A stretch of DNA of 64,000 bases from Gnetum montanum. Lineage: Eukaryota > Streptophyta > Gnetopsida > Gnetales > Gnetaceae. Within the stretch, counting starts at the first letter, position 1, and every line of letters starts with the position of its first letter. A program made the translations under genes and the position numbers. Positions 36,011 to 48,412 of the stretch are shown in pieces. The DNA lies in contig MNCI01037673.1 of the NCBI GenBank assembly GCA_015680685.1, forward strand, positions 100,936 through 164,935, in the 5' to 3' direction. A model generated the notes under the pieces. That model saw only the letters and a program-made list of their open reading frames with translations, ran no database searches and was not told the origin of the DNA.

Positions 36011-37311
36011 CTACACATATCACACAAACCATCTAAGATGCATCCATAGCCATAGTTAGCACCACCCATGCAAAAGAGTGGTATGACGATATCAAGGCAT
36101 ACCTTCTACAAAGTGCACCTCCGCAACACTTAACTCCTTCTCAAAAGGACATAGTATGCAAACATTCACAATAGTACATCATCATAGGTGATAACACACT
36201 ATGTCATAGATCCTATGATGGCATACTGCTAACATACGTAAGTGAAAATGAAGCAAAAGTAATCGTTGAGCAAGTTCATGAAGGATTGTGTGGAGGTCAC
36301 ATAGCACCTAGGGTAATGTCAACAAAAATTAGATAGCTAGGCTACTATTGGCCTTACATGGAGATAAATTACATCCAAAAGGTCAAAATGTGTGATACTT
36401 GTCAATAGCATAGTAACTTAATGCACATGCCACCAACTGAATTGCATATAAAGTAAATCACATGGTCATTCCAATGCTGGGGCCTGGACATCATCGAACC
36501 CATAACACCCAAGTCCTCCACAAGGCATAGCTTCATAATAACTGCAACAAAATACTTCACCAAGTAGGTTGAAGCCATTCCCCTTAGGAAGACAACATCG
36601 CAATAGGTCTACAAGTTCATATTGGATAACATAGTGACCCATTTTAGCTTGCCCATGACCATAGTAATGGACAACATATCGTAGTTTAGTAGCATCCAAA
36701 CCAAAGCCTTTTGTGAGTGCTTTGGCATCAAACACTCCTTTTCATCACCATACTACCCTTAGGAAAATGGTCAAGTGAAGGCCACTAACAAGGTCATTGT
36801 CAACCTCCTCAAGAAGATAATAAGCAATAGCAAACGATGATGGCATGAGCAACTAGTCTATGCACTCTAGGCCTATCGCATGACACATTGAACAACAATA
36901 GGTATGATGCCTTGTAGCCTTGTTTATGGATTTGAAGTAGTTTTGTCACTTGAATTATAGGTTTTATTACTCTGGGTAATCCTCTTGGACTTTGTCAATG
37001 AAGGTTAGAATAATGAGTTGAGAACTGTAGACCTCGACTCAATAGAGAAGGAGTGCATCCATATGCTTGATTGCATCGAGTGGTATCAAGAAAGGCAACT
37101 GCAAAAGCATTGTCACAACTAGCATCAATGCCTGATCAAGAAAGGGGACTTAGTCCTTAAGGCCATTCGCAAACTTGCAAATAAATTCTTAGCCAACTAG
37201 AAAAGGCCTTTCTTGGTCACTAAGGCCTACGACAACAGAGCATTCAAGCTTACTAATCAAGATAGAAACAAGTTTGTCAATCCAATAAACCATTCATACT
37301 TAAATCCATAG
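36011..37311 (+). pseudogene. Integrase of Tat-like element
   Basis: HEGLCGGHIA near 36280-36310 and YYWPYMEI...CDTCQ near 36340-36410 form the zinc-binding region. The core starts WGLDIIEPITP near 36478-36510 (first Asp kept). The second Asp region reads IVMDNIS (D kept, G changed) near 36660. ENGQVKATNKVI near 36765 has Lys where the catalytic Glu is expected. It ends HSYLNP-TAG at 37309-37311. Many stops. Confidence 0.75.
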
Positions 37312-37889
37312 TATATCTAGCATGTAGCATCACACATCAATCAAGCAAGGTAAGTATTCATTTGCTATGATGTTAAACTAGCACAACTTATCCGCTACAA
37401 TGTTAAACTGAATAGCTCATCCTTGGGTCATGACATTAAACTAGCACCATGTGTCTACTAAGACTATAAACGGGTAGTCCACTATGACTCTAAAGTGGCA
37501 TAGCATGTATGCTACAATGGTAAACTATCATGGAGCAGTTTGTTAGGACTATAAGCTAACACAACATAGTCTACTAGGACCTTAAACTAGGCCTAATAGT
37601 CTACTAGGACCTTAAACTAGTAAAGCCATGGTCTACCAAGACCTTAAATTGGGTTTGTAGCCAGTTATTGATAACTCTTTCCATCATTTTGCAAGCAAGC
37701 AAGCAAGAATACTACAACTCTCCTTCTACACCAAGAAAGTGAGCACATTGCAGTTCCAAAATTGAACATCCTCACAAAATTAACAATTGGAACTCCTTTG
37801 ATGGTCAAAGATGAAGAGAAGATCAAACAGTGCTAGGAGGTGAAGGCTCCTAGGGTGCTGATAAACATTCGCTAGCCTCTAGTAACTAT
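37312..37889 (+). other. Non-coding tail after Tat integrase, with repeats
   Basis: 37360-37660 repeats GACCTTAAACTAG-type units (ACTAGGACCTTAAACTAG occurs twice about 33 bp apart near 37580-37620), related to 27840-28110. A short AAGC repeat is near 37690. After that the reading of the minus-strand extra ORF begins. No LTR, polypurine tract or terminal motif is clear. Confidence 0.45.
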
Positions 37890-40693
37890 GGTGATGGTGG
37901 TTAAGCTTGAGGAGATTATAGTTGTCCTGCTACTTCTAGTGGAAGATCAAAAGAATCCAGCAATGTTATCATCTTCTCCTCCTTAAACTAGGAATCGTAC
38001 ATAATCCACATGACATCACTAATATGATCTAGTACGAGAACATCCCATAAACAAGGCATAGCCAAGAACAACTCCTTAACATTTACAAACTAGGAAATGA
38101 ATTATTTACGTTCAATGTCAAACATCCTAACAAGATTCTACAACTCCTAGTGATTGTTCATTCTTTTAGCTAGGTTCTCTACTACTAATCATTAATCTAT
38201 GAAGCAAGTTTGAAAAACTTCAAGCTTGGCATTAGCTATTTCCATCTTTTGCTTCATGTCTTAATGATACTTGAACTCTACCTCATACAGGAGGTATGAG
38301 TTGGCTACTTGTTTCTCTAGCTCTAACTATAATTTTCTGACAGTCAACATTACCAAGTTGGCATATCAGAGGTTGGATAACTCCTTTGTCATCTCCTCAA
38401 TCTACAAATCCTTAGGCAGATTTTAGCTTTGTTGTAAGCGTTTAACCCATCAAAGATAGGTTACCACATGTTAACTCCTTGTTGGAGTTGTTGGAAAGCC
38501 TCATTCATCTTCACCTTGGCTAATTCAACTTCTTTTTTATTAACTTCTTTAACAAGCTCAACTTGGTCCACGTAGTAATTTTTAACTCATTCAAACTTCA
38601 AGGCCTCATTCTTCCAAGTGGCTATTTCAATGGCCAATTTCTGGTGAAGCACGTGAACTTCCTCCATTGAGAGATTACAATTTTTAGTAGCCAACCTTCT
38701 CAAATCCATGTTTACCTTGGCAACCTACTCCTACTAGTATTGCAAAAATTCCACCATTTGTTCTTTTTATGCTTTGATATTCTGCAGGCAATGATTGTCC
38801 TTAGTTAGAGCTAGATTCTCCTTGTGAACTTCCAACAAGTCCTTATCATTGTTATAAGCCATGGCCTCTACTAAGGACTAGTTGAAGATCACCATCTCCT
38901 TTGCATTCTCAACCTCTTAAAGTCTTTTTTTGAAGTTGCAAAAAAGCTTCATCTCTCATTACTTCTTGCTTGAGAACAGTGGGATCAGCTAATCAGGCTC
39001 TCAAATTTGGAACCTTAGTAGCCGGCCATCTATTTTTTGATGTGGCTAACTCGAGTTGGGGATTAGTGATGATAAGCTTTCCCTTAGCTTCCAACAGCTC
39101 TGACTGGGTAATAGTGATGTTATCTAGGAGATCAAAGATCTCCAGAAGCAGTTGTCCAATATCCATGAGTTAATCTAGCACCTCCTTGTGTTGGCATGCA
39201 CTTAGCCTCCCGCTTGCTTCTATGGACATCTGCATGTATCTAAGTGCAATAATGTTTAGCATGGTGGCCATAGGAGTGTTGAGTGCCTTTGCTATGTAAT
39301 CAGTCACCACCTCTGCTATTGTCTCCCTATCCATGGTGCTACATAACCAAGACAGTTGATCCCTTACCCTCATCCAAGCACACCAAATAAGTGGCAACAT
39401 TTTCAAAGATCTCTGGGAATTGTTCTTGTCCTAAGATGGACACTATCACCTCTCGAGTAATTGGATTTAACCTTGCGATCACTTTCATTCTTTGTGTAGA
39501 GAACAATAGCATAGTCTTCTCCAATCAACTTATTGTTTGAGTGACCTCATTCAAATGGCTCAAAGTTGGTTAATAGATTGATGCTTCCCCATCACTTGAT
39601 CCTTCCTACTACTATTGCAAGAGTTGCTCAGAAAGATTTTTCATTCACTTAATGGTAGCATGAGCCTCATGCATTGTTTCTTAAGTTGGTGGTGATGGTG
39701 GTTGCTCCTCTTCTTGCAACTTAGTGAGCACTTTTTCCTTCATCATCTCCTACCAAAATGCAATAAGAGCATGAAAAACTACATCATTAGCATAACAGGC
39801 TATGCCTACCCTTTTGCATAATTTTTTGATGAGACACAGAAACAAGAGTGTCTTCCTCACATGCTCATTCTCTTTGAACCTTTTCTCGATCTGTAGAAAT
39901 ATGAGTTATGGGAGGTTGACTGGGAATTTACCACTTAGAGCAACACATGAATGGGCAAAGAAGGTTGTGATTTTTCTCAACCTCACTATTGGGTTGAGGT
40001 GATAGGCTAAAATTTTGAAATACACCCTCTTTGCCTTGGTAAGTGCATTGTATTCCTTACAGTTCACTCCATATGTCAAAATATTTGCTAAGGTTTCCCT
40101 AGTATCCAGAAACTTGAGGGCCTCTAAGATGACCTTGACCAAATAGAATACATTAATGTCCTTAATCTTAACCATGACATCTTCTTGCCTATTATTTCAA
40201 AAGCGGTACAACTCTTCCATGTACCACTCCTTGTTGGATGTGAGGATAGGCCACATGGGAGAGGTTGTAGCTGAGTTTTTACCTCTTCTAGTGCCAAGTC
40301 CAAGAAGGAACCAAAGTTAAGTTCTTGAAGAACAAAACTTTTAACCTCCTGAGTGTCAATTTATCTTAAGCAAACCTTGGTTAATGTGAATTCTAGGCTC
40401 AGTGCAAGCCCAAGAACCTTGTCTCACTACAACTACTCAATTTAGCTATGGGAATCTAGTGAATAGATTCCACTTTGGGCTTTTTCTAAAGAGGTATAGT
40501 GGCATGTGTTTTAGCTACTTCTTATTGGTTGCTTATTCCTTCCTACTCTTATGGCTACTGGCCCCTTCCTACTCTTGGTTGCTTCTTCTTCTAAAGAGGT
40601 CTATTATGGCTACTGGCCCCTTCCTCCTCTTGGTGGCTTATCCCTTGGTTGGGATGGTCCTCCCTTCTGTAGTCTCTTAGGTCTTAGTGCTAT
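37890..40693 (-). pseudogene. Extra ORF of element 4: plant-transposon-like domain plus long coiled coil
   Basis: Read on minus from 40693, where the start codon has decayed to ATA (left copy ATG). A basic, repeat-expanded N-terminus (about 40690-40400) is followed by VLQELNFGSFLDLALEEV near 40340. Then DTRETLANILTYGVNCKEYNAL, VYFKILAYHLNPIVRLRKIT, FFAHSCVALSGKFPVNLP (40175-39906) and LCLIKKLCKRVGIACYAND near 39830. Next come a Pro-rich linker and long heptad stretches: VLDQLMDIGQLLLEIFDLLDN-like text near 39175-39120, AKVNMDLRRLATKN near 38730-38690, VELAKVKMNEAFQQLQQG near 38530-38480. The length is about 930 codons without introns. Homologous to 19683-21717. Function unknown; the N-terminal part may belong to PF20167. 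Confidence 0.5.
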
Positions 40694-41169
40694 CTATAAT
40701 CACAACATAACCAAGGTACCATTTGATGTGTAACTTAGAACACTTTGATACCTTCTCTCCTTGGTCCATTACACTTAGGCTAAGTTGTGATTATGGTGGA
40801 TTGATTATTGTATTATTATTTTATTTGAATCCCTACTAGAGTTCGTTATTAAGGTTCAACATACAAGAGGTAGTGGTTTTTAATATTATTTTATTAGTTA
40901 AACCTTGTGGGAGTTAGAAAAATTTCAAAAAAATTTCAGTCAAAAACCTATGATTTGTGACCCCCATGATGTACAGCTCACCTCCGATAGCTATAGGATT
41001 GAAGAACATAGTGTTTTGGACAAGCAATTTGAAAGATATGGACTCTAGAAGGTTTTGGGCTCTAAAAATTGCAAAAATTCCTTAGGCGTTTGGAAGCAAA
41101 TGGCAAAAATTAGCTAAGTGTCAACGTGTATATATAGTATTTTTATGCTACATCAATGAGGATGAATTG

Positions 41170-42594
41170 ATACGGATGTGTCAATGTAGCCAAATATTAA
41201 AAAAATTCCATTTAAAAACTAAGTAAAAACAAAGAGTTTTTCCATAAAATTAGAGTCCAAAGGAAGCCAAAAAAGCCTAGAATACTAGGAAATTCTTGAA
41301 GAGGGCTTAGCATACTTGTCAAATGGAGATTTTTAGGAGATTAAGGTGCCAAGGAGGGCAAAAACTAGATGCTTCACAGTGGAAAATGTAAGATTTGAGA
41401 GCAAAATGGCTAACAGATAAGAAGTTTAACCATTCCAACCAAGGAGTATGTAAGTGGGTCCTCCCCATAATAGGCTCATGCCCTTAATGTTCATGCATGT
41501 CCTCAAACCAAGGAGTCCATGGACCCCAAGGATGATTAATGATTATGGATCATTAAAGACCAAATCACCAAAGAAGTTAATAAAGAATTTCTACCATTCA
41601 CTAATGATCCCATCAAAATAGTTATGAAAATAAGTAGTGATGTGGTTATGGAAAGAATTGATGGATGAGAGAGAGTATAGAATGGAGTACCCATGGTGGT
41701 CACATGAAGTCCCTTGTAGAAGATGTGATTAATTATAACTTGAGATCTTTATTGCTTAGTCAAAATGAAGACCATGCACTTCCAGTGACTTTGCATTGAC
41801 ACTTTAGACCATTCCACCCTTTAAGAGACAAGAACATCCCCACAAACTACTGATCATTCCTAAAGAAGGAGAAAAGAGAAGCAAGAAGTGAAAAGGACCT
41901 TAGTTAGAGGGGTGCCTTTAGGCATGGGTAACATGTCTTTCCAACCCCATAACTAGTGCTTATAGCCTATTATTGTGTCTAAGGGATGTGCTTTGATTTT
42001 CTATTATTATTATTATTCAAATGGAAACCACACCATGCAAATACATTACATCATGTTTATTGGTCTACATGAGAATGGTGGGAAATCCATGAAAATACTC
42101 ATGTAACTCGTATAGTAGGCAAGTACAAAACTGAGAAATCCCTTTGAATTCACACCCTTGTCAATCCACTTAATTCATCCCAGGTTTGGAAAGTACAAAG
42201 GTCACTAATTCATTATAAGTTTTTATTAAAATGGAACCTTGTATTTCCAAAAGGAGGAAACACCATAGAGTTGATTGGAGTGGTGGATGATGTGGACTCA
42301 CTACCTATTATCATGAAAAGAATAAATGTTCCATTAGTAAACATCAAAATTCTAAAATGAACTCCAATAATTTTGCAATCAAGTGATTAGTAAAGTTTCA
42401 AACCACCATCGATAGCAACTGTAGTTGGCACCAAAGTCCTAAAGATAATAAAGGAAGGGTAAGAAAAACTCAAATAAAGTAACATAAATCAAAATATATA
42501 AAAATTTTAAAATACCCAAGAAAATAGAAAACATACTAAAGACTATGTAAAATAAAAAAGGTAAAAACCAATTAGCCACTCTGGAAAATCTTAG
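41170..42594 (-). other. 3' non-coding region of element 4
   Basis: In minus orientation it follows the HGGDGHPC stop and matches the 3' regions of elements 1-3 (blocks near 41900-42000 with the complement of TAGTGCTTATAGCC). From about 41390 leftward it aligns with 18850-19200 of element 2 and runs without a break into the leader of the extra ORF. Confidence 0.6.
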
Positions 42595-43960
42595 CATGGA
42601 TGGCCATCTCCCCCATGACTAAGTTGAAAGGGGGAGATCCAAAAAATTCAATGTGCTTGACCATCTATTGAGGTGTTATTCTCACCGGTTACTCATTGTT
42701 CATGGAAAGGCTTTATTTATTAAGTGTTAACTAATAACTTTTTATTTAGGCTGTTAGGTTTGTAGATCAACATGGCCCCAAATGGAAAGGTTCCATTGAT
42801 AATGTAATGGACCTTCTATAGTGCTTGGAATTTTGTTTGTTGAGGAACATGCATGGGGTTGTAGTAGAGAACCTTATTGCCTAATTGAAACTTAACTTTC
42901 CTAATCCTAAGCTCATGTCATCATTTATTGTATACCTTGTACACTTCTTTTGATGATAGGGCCACTATTCTGTTAGCATCTAGCATGTTGAGGTTCATCA
43001 ATCTTTCTTTTTGTGCTAGGCTTAGGTCTAAGTCTAAGTTACATGTAGTTGAAAGTATACAAAGTTATGCTTAGATAGGAAGTGTTAGGAGCTTTATGTA
43101 CACAAGCTCGTAGGAAGAGTATCTTATAGGAAGTTTCCAAGTTGAACGATAAGCCCAAAGGACATCGTTGAGTTTAGAGCTCCAGTCCCTCCTATATTTA
43201 CTAACCATGTGAGTTAGTATTTTAGTTATCTCCCTATTTGTGACTTCGGCTTGACCATTCACTTGGGGAGGGTATGGAGTTCTTAATTGATGCTCGACCT
43301 CCAACCATTGCATGAGTTTATGAAAAGTGGCACCTATGAAATGTGTACCATTATAAAAAATAAGTACATGTGGCACCCCAAACCTTTTTGCAACATGTTG
43401 TTGTACAAACTGGGCCACAGTAGATGATGTATAGTTGGTGATAGTTGCAACTTCTATTTATTTTATACACATCAAGTCAATTCTCCAAATGTCAAAAGGC
43501 TCTAGTGGTTGGATCCACTGTTGGGGTCCTTCCATATGAGCAGTCATCCACCCATCACATTGGAATTTGTCACAATAGCAGATGAAGTGATGGACATCCC
43601 TAAAGAGTGTAGGCCAATGATACCCTACCATGACAATCTTAATGGTTGTTCGTCTCCTAGCATATTGGCCTCCATAAGGGCCCTCATGTGCATCTTGGAG
43701 GACTCACAATTGATCTACATCAGGGACACACCATCGTACTATGCCATTTGCACAAACCTTGTAAAGGTTACCATTAATCTCCATGAAGTGTTTGTCCTAG
43801 TAAAGAAATTATTTTTTCTTCTTGTGATCCCACTCCTTTGGCATCTTCTAAGTGAGAAGATAAGATAGGATGTTCTCATGATAGTTGGCTTCTTTGGGAT
43901 CTTTTTTAGTAACAACACTAGCAAAGAGGAGTTCATCAAGAAATTGGTCTAATAATAAGC
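42595..43960 (-). pseudogene. Integrase and gag-pol C-terminus of element 4
   Basis: The zinc-binding part lies near 43850-43560 (CDKFQCDGWMTAHMEGPQQW). The core starts WRIDLM near 43480, then loses about 55-60 bp compared with element 3 before reaching VATITNYTSSTVAQFVQQ (43450-43380). 43418-43071 is open: RFGVPHVLIFYNGTHF (the Asp of SDNGTHF is Tyr), [14 protein letters not shown] (Glu kept), LNDVLWAYRSTWKLPI. The C-terminal part ends about 42595 with HGGDGHPC. The first Asp is kept and the second lost. Confidence 0.85.
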
Positions 43961-45790
43961 TCTTTTCCTCCTTTCTATCCCCTTATGACCAAGAGAAGTG
44001 ATCAACTAGCACATTCTCAATTTCCTTTCTATCCATCATTGTTAAATCAAACTTTTGTAATATCACTAGCCACCATATGACATGGGGGCTCATCATTGTT
44101 TTTTTCATAAGGAACCTAATAGCACTGTGATTAGTGTGCAAAACACCTTATATCTAAGCACATAGTTTTTGAATTTCTCTAGAGCATACACCACTACCAT
44201 GAGTTCTTTTTCAATGGTGGTGTAATTCAGTTGTGCACCCACAGTGCTCTTGGTTGCACAATGGATATAATATGGATGTTTTTGATCATCCAACTATGTA
44301 AGCATAACTCCTAAGGCATAGTTAGATGCATCCATTATGATATGAAAGGGTCTAGACCAATTTTGTGCTCGTAGAATAGGAGTTTCAATGAGCTTTTGTT
44401 TAAGCTATTAGAATGCGTGTTGACATTCCTTAGTCCAGATAAATGGTGCATCTTTCTTTCTCAGCTCCACCAATTATTTAGCAATCTTTAAAAATTTCTC
44501 AATGAAATGCCTATAATAACTAGTGTGTCCAAAGAATGACCTCACATCTTTGATCATTTTAGGATATTTGGTGACTCCTTGGATGACCCTTACTTTTTTT
44601 GGGTCTACCTTGATCTCCTTTATTGAAATTTGGTGCCCTAAGACAATGCCTTCTTAGATCATTAGATGAATCTTTTTCCAATTAAGCCTTAGGTTGGTCT
44701 TCACACATCTTTGAAGCACTTATTCTAGATGATCCAAGGCTTGCTCAAATGTAGCCCCATAAGGGGAGAAGTCATCCATGAAAACTTCCACCATGCTACC
44801 AATTTGCTATTGGAATATGCTAAGGACCAAATGTTGGAAAGTAGCATGAGCATTACATAGGCCAAAGGACATCTTATGATATTAAAAAGTCCCCTAGGTA
44901 CTTGTGAATGTTATTTTGGCCTAATCCTCTAGCATTATTTGGATTTGTTTATAGCAATTATAATCATCTAGAAAATTGTGGTAGCAATGCCTTACAATTG
45001 TATCTAACACTTGGTCCACAAATGGCAAAGAAAAGTGATCTTTGTATATAACCATGTTTAACAACCTAAAATCAATATAGATCCTCCACTTTCCTCCTTT
45101 CTTTGGCACTATAACAAGCAAAATAATCCACTCACCATCCACAACTAGATAAATGAACCTCGCCTTGAAGAGTTGTTTAATATCATCCTTGATGATCTGC
45201 TTGATCTTGAGGTTCAAGCATCTCTACAACTACATTTTTGGTTTGATAGAGGTGTATGTGTGTATATGCAGTGCTGGCATATCCTTGGGTCAATTTTAGT
45301 GAGCTCATGATATGACTAGGTAAAGACTATTGACCATTTGTTCACAACTTCCAATAACTTCTTCTTTTGTTCACAAGTGAGTGTGGCATTAATGATGATT
45401 AGCTTGCCATTATTTAAGAAGACATACTTCATGCCTTTTGGTAAATCCATCATCTCAAGGGGCTCCTACTTAAAGGTCTTAGGGATCTCCAACTCTTTCT
45501 AATTGATTTTTCCTTGTAAATCAGAGGGTTGGTAATGGATCTACTCCAAGTGATCCATGCTCTCCATGTAAGAGCTTGTGAGGCTCTCAGTGGTTGGTTC
45601 CATGCACATTGTAGATTTAGCCTCTCCTTCTATAATCAGCCACTAGGTGTCCTCCTACTTAGTGGTTGCCACATACAAGCACCTCTGAATTTTAGCGACA
45701 TCAACACACTGAGTGCATGCTTTAATAGATGTGCTCTTTATAGTCCACAGTCTTTGCATGTAGTGGGACCATGTGTCATTGTACACAATG
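43961..45790 (-). pseudogene. RT and RNase H of element 4
   Basis: RT on minus: QLFKARFIYLVVDGEW, IVPKKGGKWRIYIDFRLLNM, FSLPFVDQVLDTI, FLDDYNCYKQIQI (45217-44921), then a frameshift. The active site region near 44790-44760 reads VEVFMDDFS, with both Asp present. RNase H continues near 44340-44105: MDDQKHPYYIHCATKS, LNYTTIEKELMVVVYALEKF. This is the only RT here in which the FMDDF box looks intact, although the frame around it is broken. Confidence 0.8.
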
Positions 45791-46180
45791 CATCGAACAT
45801 AGTTTTTCTTAATCTTTTTGAATTCATTCTCCTTGGAAATTTCCAAGGAGAGATCTTAGATCCCTAACCATGCATCAATTGTACATAGCCATGCTCTTTC
45901 CATGATAATAGAAACTCCCCCTTAGCATTCTCCACATGGATCACCAAGAAATCAGTAGGATATGACCACCCACAAATGGTGGTCATAATTTCTTCAACTA
46001 ATCCCAAAGGAACAATGATGGGTTAATCTACTAGATCTAATCTTATATTGCTCTTTTTCAAAGGATGCAGGTTCCAGGCTTTGTACATTTCTTGTGAGAT
46101 CAAATTGACTCCAAAACGTAAGTCCAAAAGAGCTTTTTAAGGTTTATTTCTAATAGTCTACAAATAAATAAGGGGACTCC
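45791..46180 (-). pseudogene. Protease of element 4
   Basis: Read on minus from about 46150: INLISQEMYKAWNLHPLKKSNIRLDL, IIVPLGLVEEIMTTICGWSYPTDFLVI. This matches the Athila-type order in element 3 (LELADQS...P.GLVED...PADFLVI). The active-site Asp lies in a shifted stretch near 46130 and I cannot assign it confidently. The second half is frameshifted. Confidence 0.7.
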
Positions 46181-48412
46181 TAGGATCATATCTCTTCTTG
46201 GAAATATGATTGACCTTTATCCAATCAATGATCACAGGGGTCAACATGATGGTATGTAATTGGAAAATGTTTTAGTTTGAAGGAGGCTATTTGTGAGGGC
46301 TTTGTGGGGCTATTGGTTTTGAAAAAAGGTCTTTTATATGGCTTAGTGTTAGAAGCACTCAACTAAGAATCTAACTACAAGTTTACAGTCCTCATGGCAT
46401 TTCTCTATTGTGACTATGTTGGGATCTCATCCTACATAGATGGAGTAGGTGGAAGAGGAGTTGTAGATGGAGGTGTAGGAGTGAAATGGTGTGGATGAGG
46501 ATAATAGAAAAATTGAAACTCCCCCCTTGGTGATGATGCTCTTTAATATTTAGGAAGGTAGCAATGGTCTTGGAAGGAAGCATGACTAGAAGAGTCACAT
46601 GGAAAAATGAGCTGTTGAACGTAGTACCTATATGGATCTAGTTGGCGGTAAGGGTACTACTACCTTGGTGGTGGCATCCCCCATAATTGTCAGTGTTTCC
46701 ACTACTAATATTACTCGTGAGGTTGTAGCAATGCTTCACTCAAATAATAGGTTTGATGGTGGAACTATTGCTAATAGCTACCTTATGGATAAGGCAACCT
46801 CTTAGGTGCTTGCCATTTTTCCAATTTAATATTTAGAGCATACACCATAAATTTCTACAATTATGACACAATAGGGAAACATCCCTTGGGATGTTTGTAT
46901 TTGCATATGTCATACTTGCCATCATCTAACTCAAAATTTGCAACCTCCTCAACTGCTAGAGCATTGCCCTTAGCCTTATAATAGTCACGTTGAACCTCCT
47001 TTTTCTTCCTTCTATCATGGCCACTACCTCCTTGGTCTCTACTCTCTTTTGCAATTTTCAAAGCAGTTTGAAGTCTTTTGTCCAAGGAGTTTTACATTTT
47101 ATCAACCTTAGCTGATATTTTAAAGACAAATTTTTGTATTGACAAGGTTTTCCTTTGCACCATGTCATCAAGTGATATCTCCTCCTCATTGTCACAAAAA
47201 CAAACCTCCCTCTTGTGAAAAGAGGGATCCCTGTTATACTCCTTTGCACTTTCTTATCTTTTCATCTCACCCTCTTCCTTGGTTACTTGTGTGATATGCC
47301 TTTGGATCTAATGAACCCTTAGCTCAGATAGTCTCCCTTGGGCATAGACCCTAAGAGTTCTCCTCATTTTAGTTCAGAGCCCATCTATGATGTGGTGCAA
47401 CTAATCCCTTTGAGAATAGCCATGGCTTGGACATCAGTGTAATAAGGAGTAGTACCTACCCATGGCCGCATCCAAGGATTCATAAGTACCATGTTTCCAT
47501 CCTTGGATTTGCCTTCTCAAGTTGGATACTTGGTAGTACGTCTAATACTTGTCATTGAAGAGTTCAAGCATCATACTTCATCTCCAAATAGATTCCAATT
47601 GCAAGGATAGATACCAACTTTCTGGTTCCTTAATGAGTTTCATGGGAAATAGTTTTAGCTTTTTCCAATCATTTTCCACATTCTATAAGGCACAAAAATC
47701 ATGAAAGGCTTGTAAGTGGTTTTGTGAGTCTAAATTATACACCNNNNNNNNNNNNNNNNNNNNNNNNNNNNNNNNNNNNNNNNNNNNNNNNNNNNNNNNN
47801 NNNNNNNNNNNNNNNNNNTCCAACCATTTGATTTGGCTATCTTTCATATGCCTAGTTGCAATCCTTACAACCTTTGTAATGTTTAACATGTTTCTAGTTG
47901 TCAATAGGAGCTCATCATAGTCATAGTGGTCTCAGTGATCCCTATCATGGCCATGATGCCTATGATAAGTCTTGTTGTTCCTCTTTTCTCTATCTTGATC
48001 ATCTCCCCACTGCTCATGCCTCATTGTCATTATGGCAAGATCTGTGATCATCCCTATCCCACCGTTCACCTCCATCAAATTTTTTTTTTTTGCCTCTACG
48101 ACTTCAATCGAAGTTGGAGGAAGATTATGAGAGTGAAGAAGGCAAAGAGGGAGGAGAACCAACACCAAAGCAATGCCTATTGCTCCCCCTTCTTTGGTCC
48201 CTATCCTGTTCATCATGTTTGTCTTTTTCTTGGTGCTTGTCCTCATTCTTGACCTAGTTAATTTCTTTCTAGGCCCTCTGATCATGGGATCCATTATTTC
48301 TAGAACCAAGGTTGTTCATAGTGGACTGCAAACACTAGTTAAGGATCTCCTCATCAAAGAGAGGCGGAGAATCAATGAAATGAGAGCTCCTAAAAAATAT
48401 GTCCTTCCCTTT
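46181..48412 (-). pseudogene. gag of element 4, 3' part
   Basis: His/Lys/Arg-rich segment 48309-47932 (HRHHGHDRDH at its end), then the conserved block near 47904-47683 (VVRIATRHM, NLDSQNHLQAFH). 47249-46861 follows, ending YDICKYKHPKGC, a knuckle-like motif. Low-complexity Tyr/Gln/Pro-rich text runs to 46380. An assembly gap of 75 N (47744-47818) lies where relatives have DMNNIPIFEGG. Element 3 inserted at 48412/58369 separates this part from the start of gag. Confidence 0.7.
47744..47818. other. Assembly gap, 75 N
   Basis: A run of 75 N inside gag of element 4. From the homologous gag copies only about 30-50 bp seem to be missing, so the N count is probably an estimate. Confidence 0.95.

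Larger units (their letters stand above)
21718..37700 (+). mobile_element. Tat-like Ty3/gypsy material, rearranged
   Basis: Plus-strand parts in order: repeat-rich LTR-like region (21718-23730), gag and protease (24423-27480), CCTTAAACTA repeats (27840-28110), an antisense gene (about 28990-31470), more LTR-like repeat (32260-33530), then RT to integrase (33843-37311) and more CCTTAAACTA repeats (37360-37660). The Tat lineage is shown by its gag motif, by the RPWL protease end, and by a second, archaeal-type RNase H after the RT block. Protease and RT should adjoin but lie 6.4 kb apart, so either two elements are fused or one was invaded. I could not fix LTR borders, PBS or target duplication. 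Confidence 0.6.

Noticed and set aside
45529-45867. Plus-strand open frame of 112 codons
   Set aside because: Lies antisense to the protease-RT spacer of element 4; no independent support.
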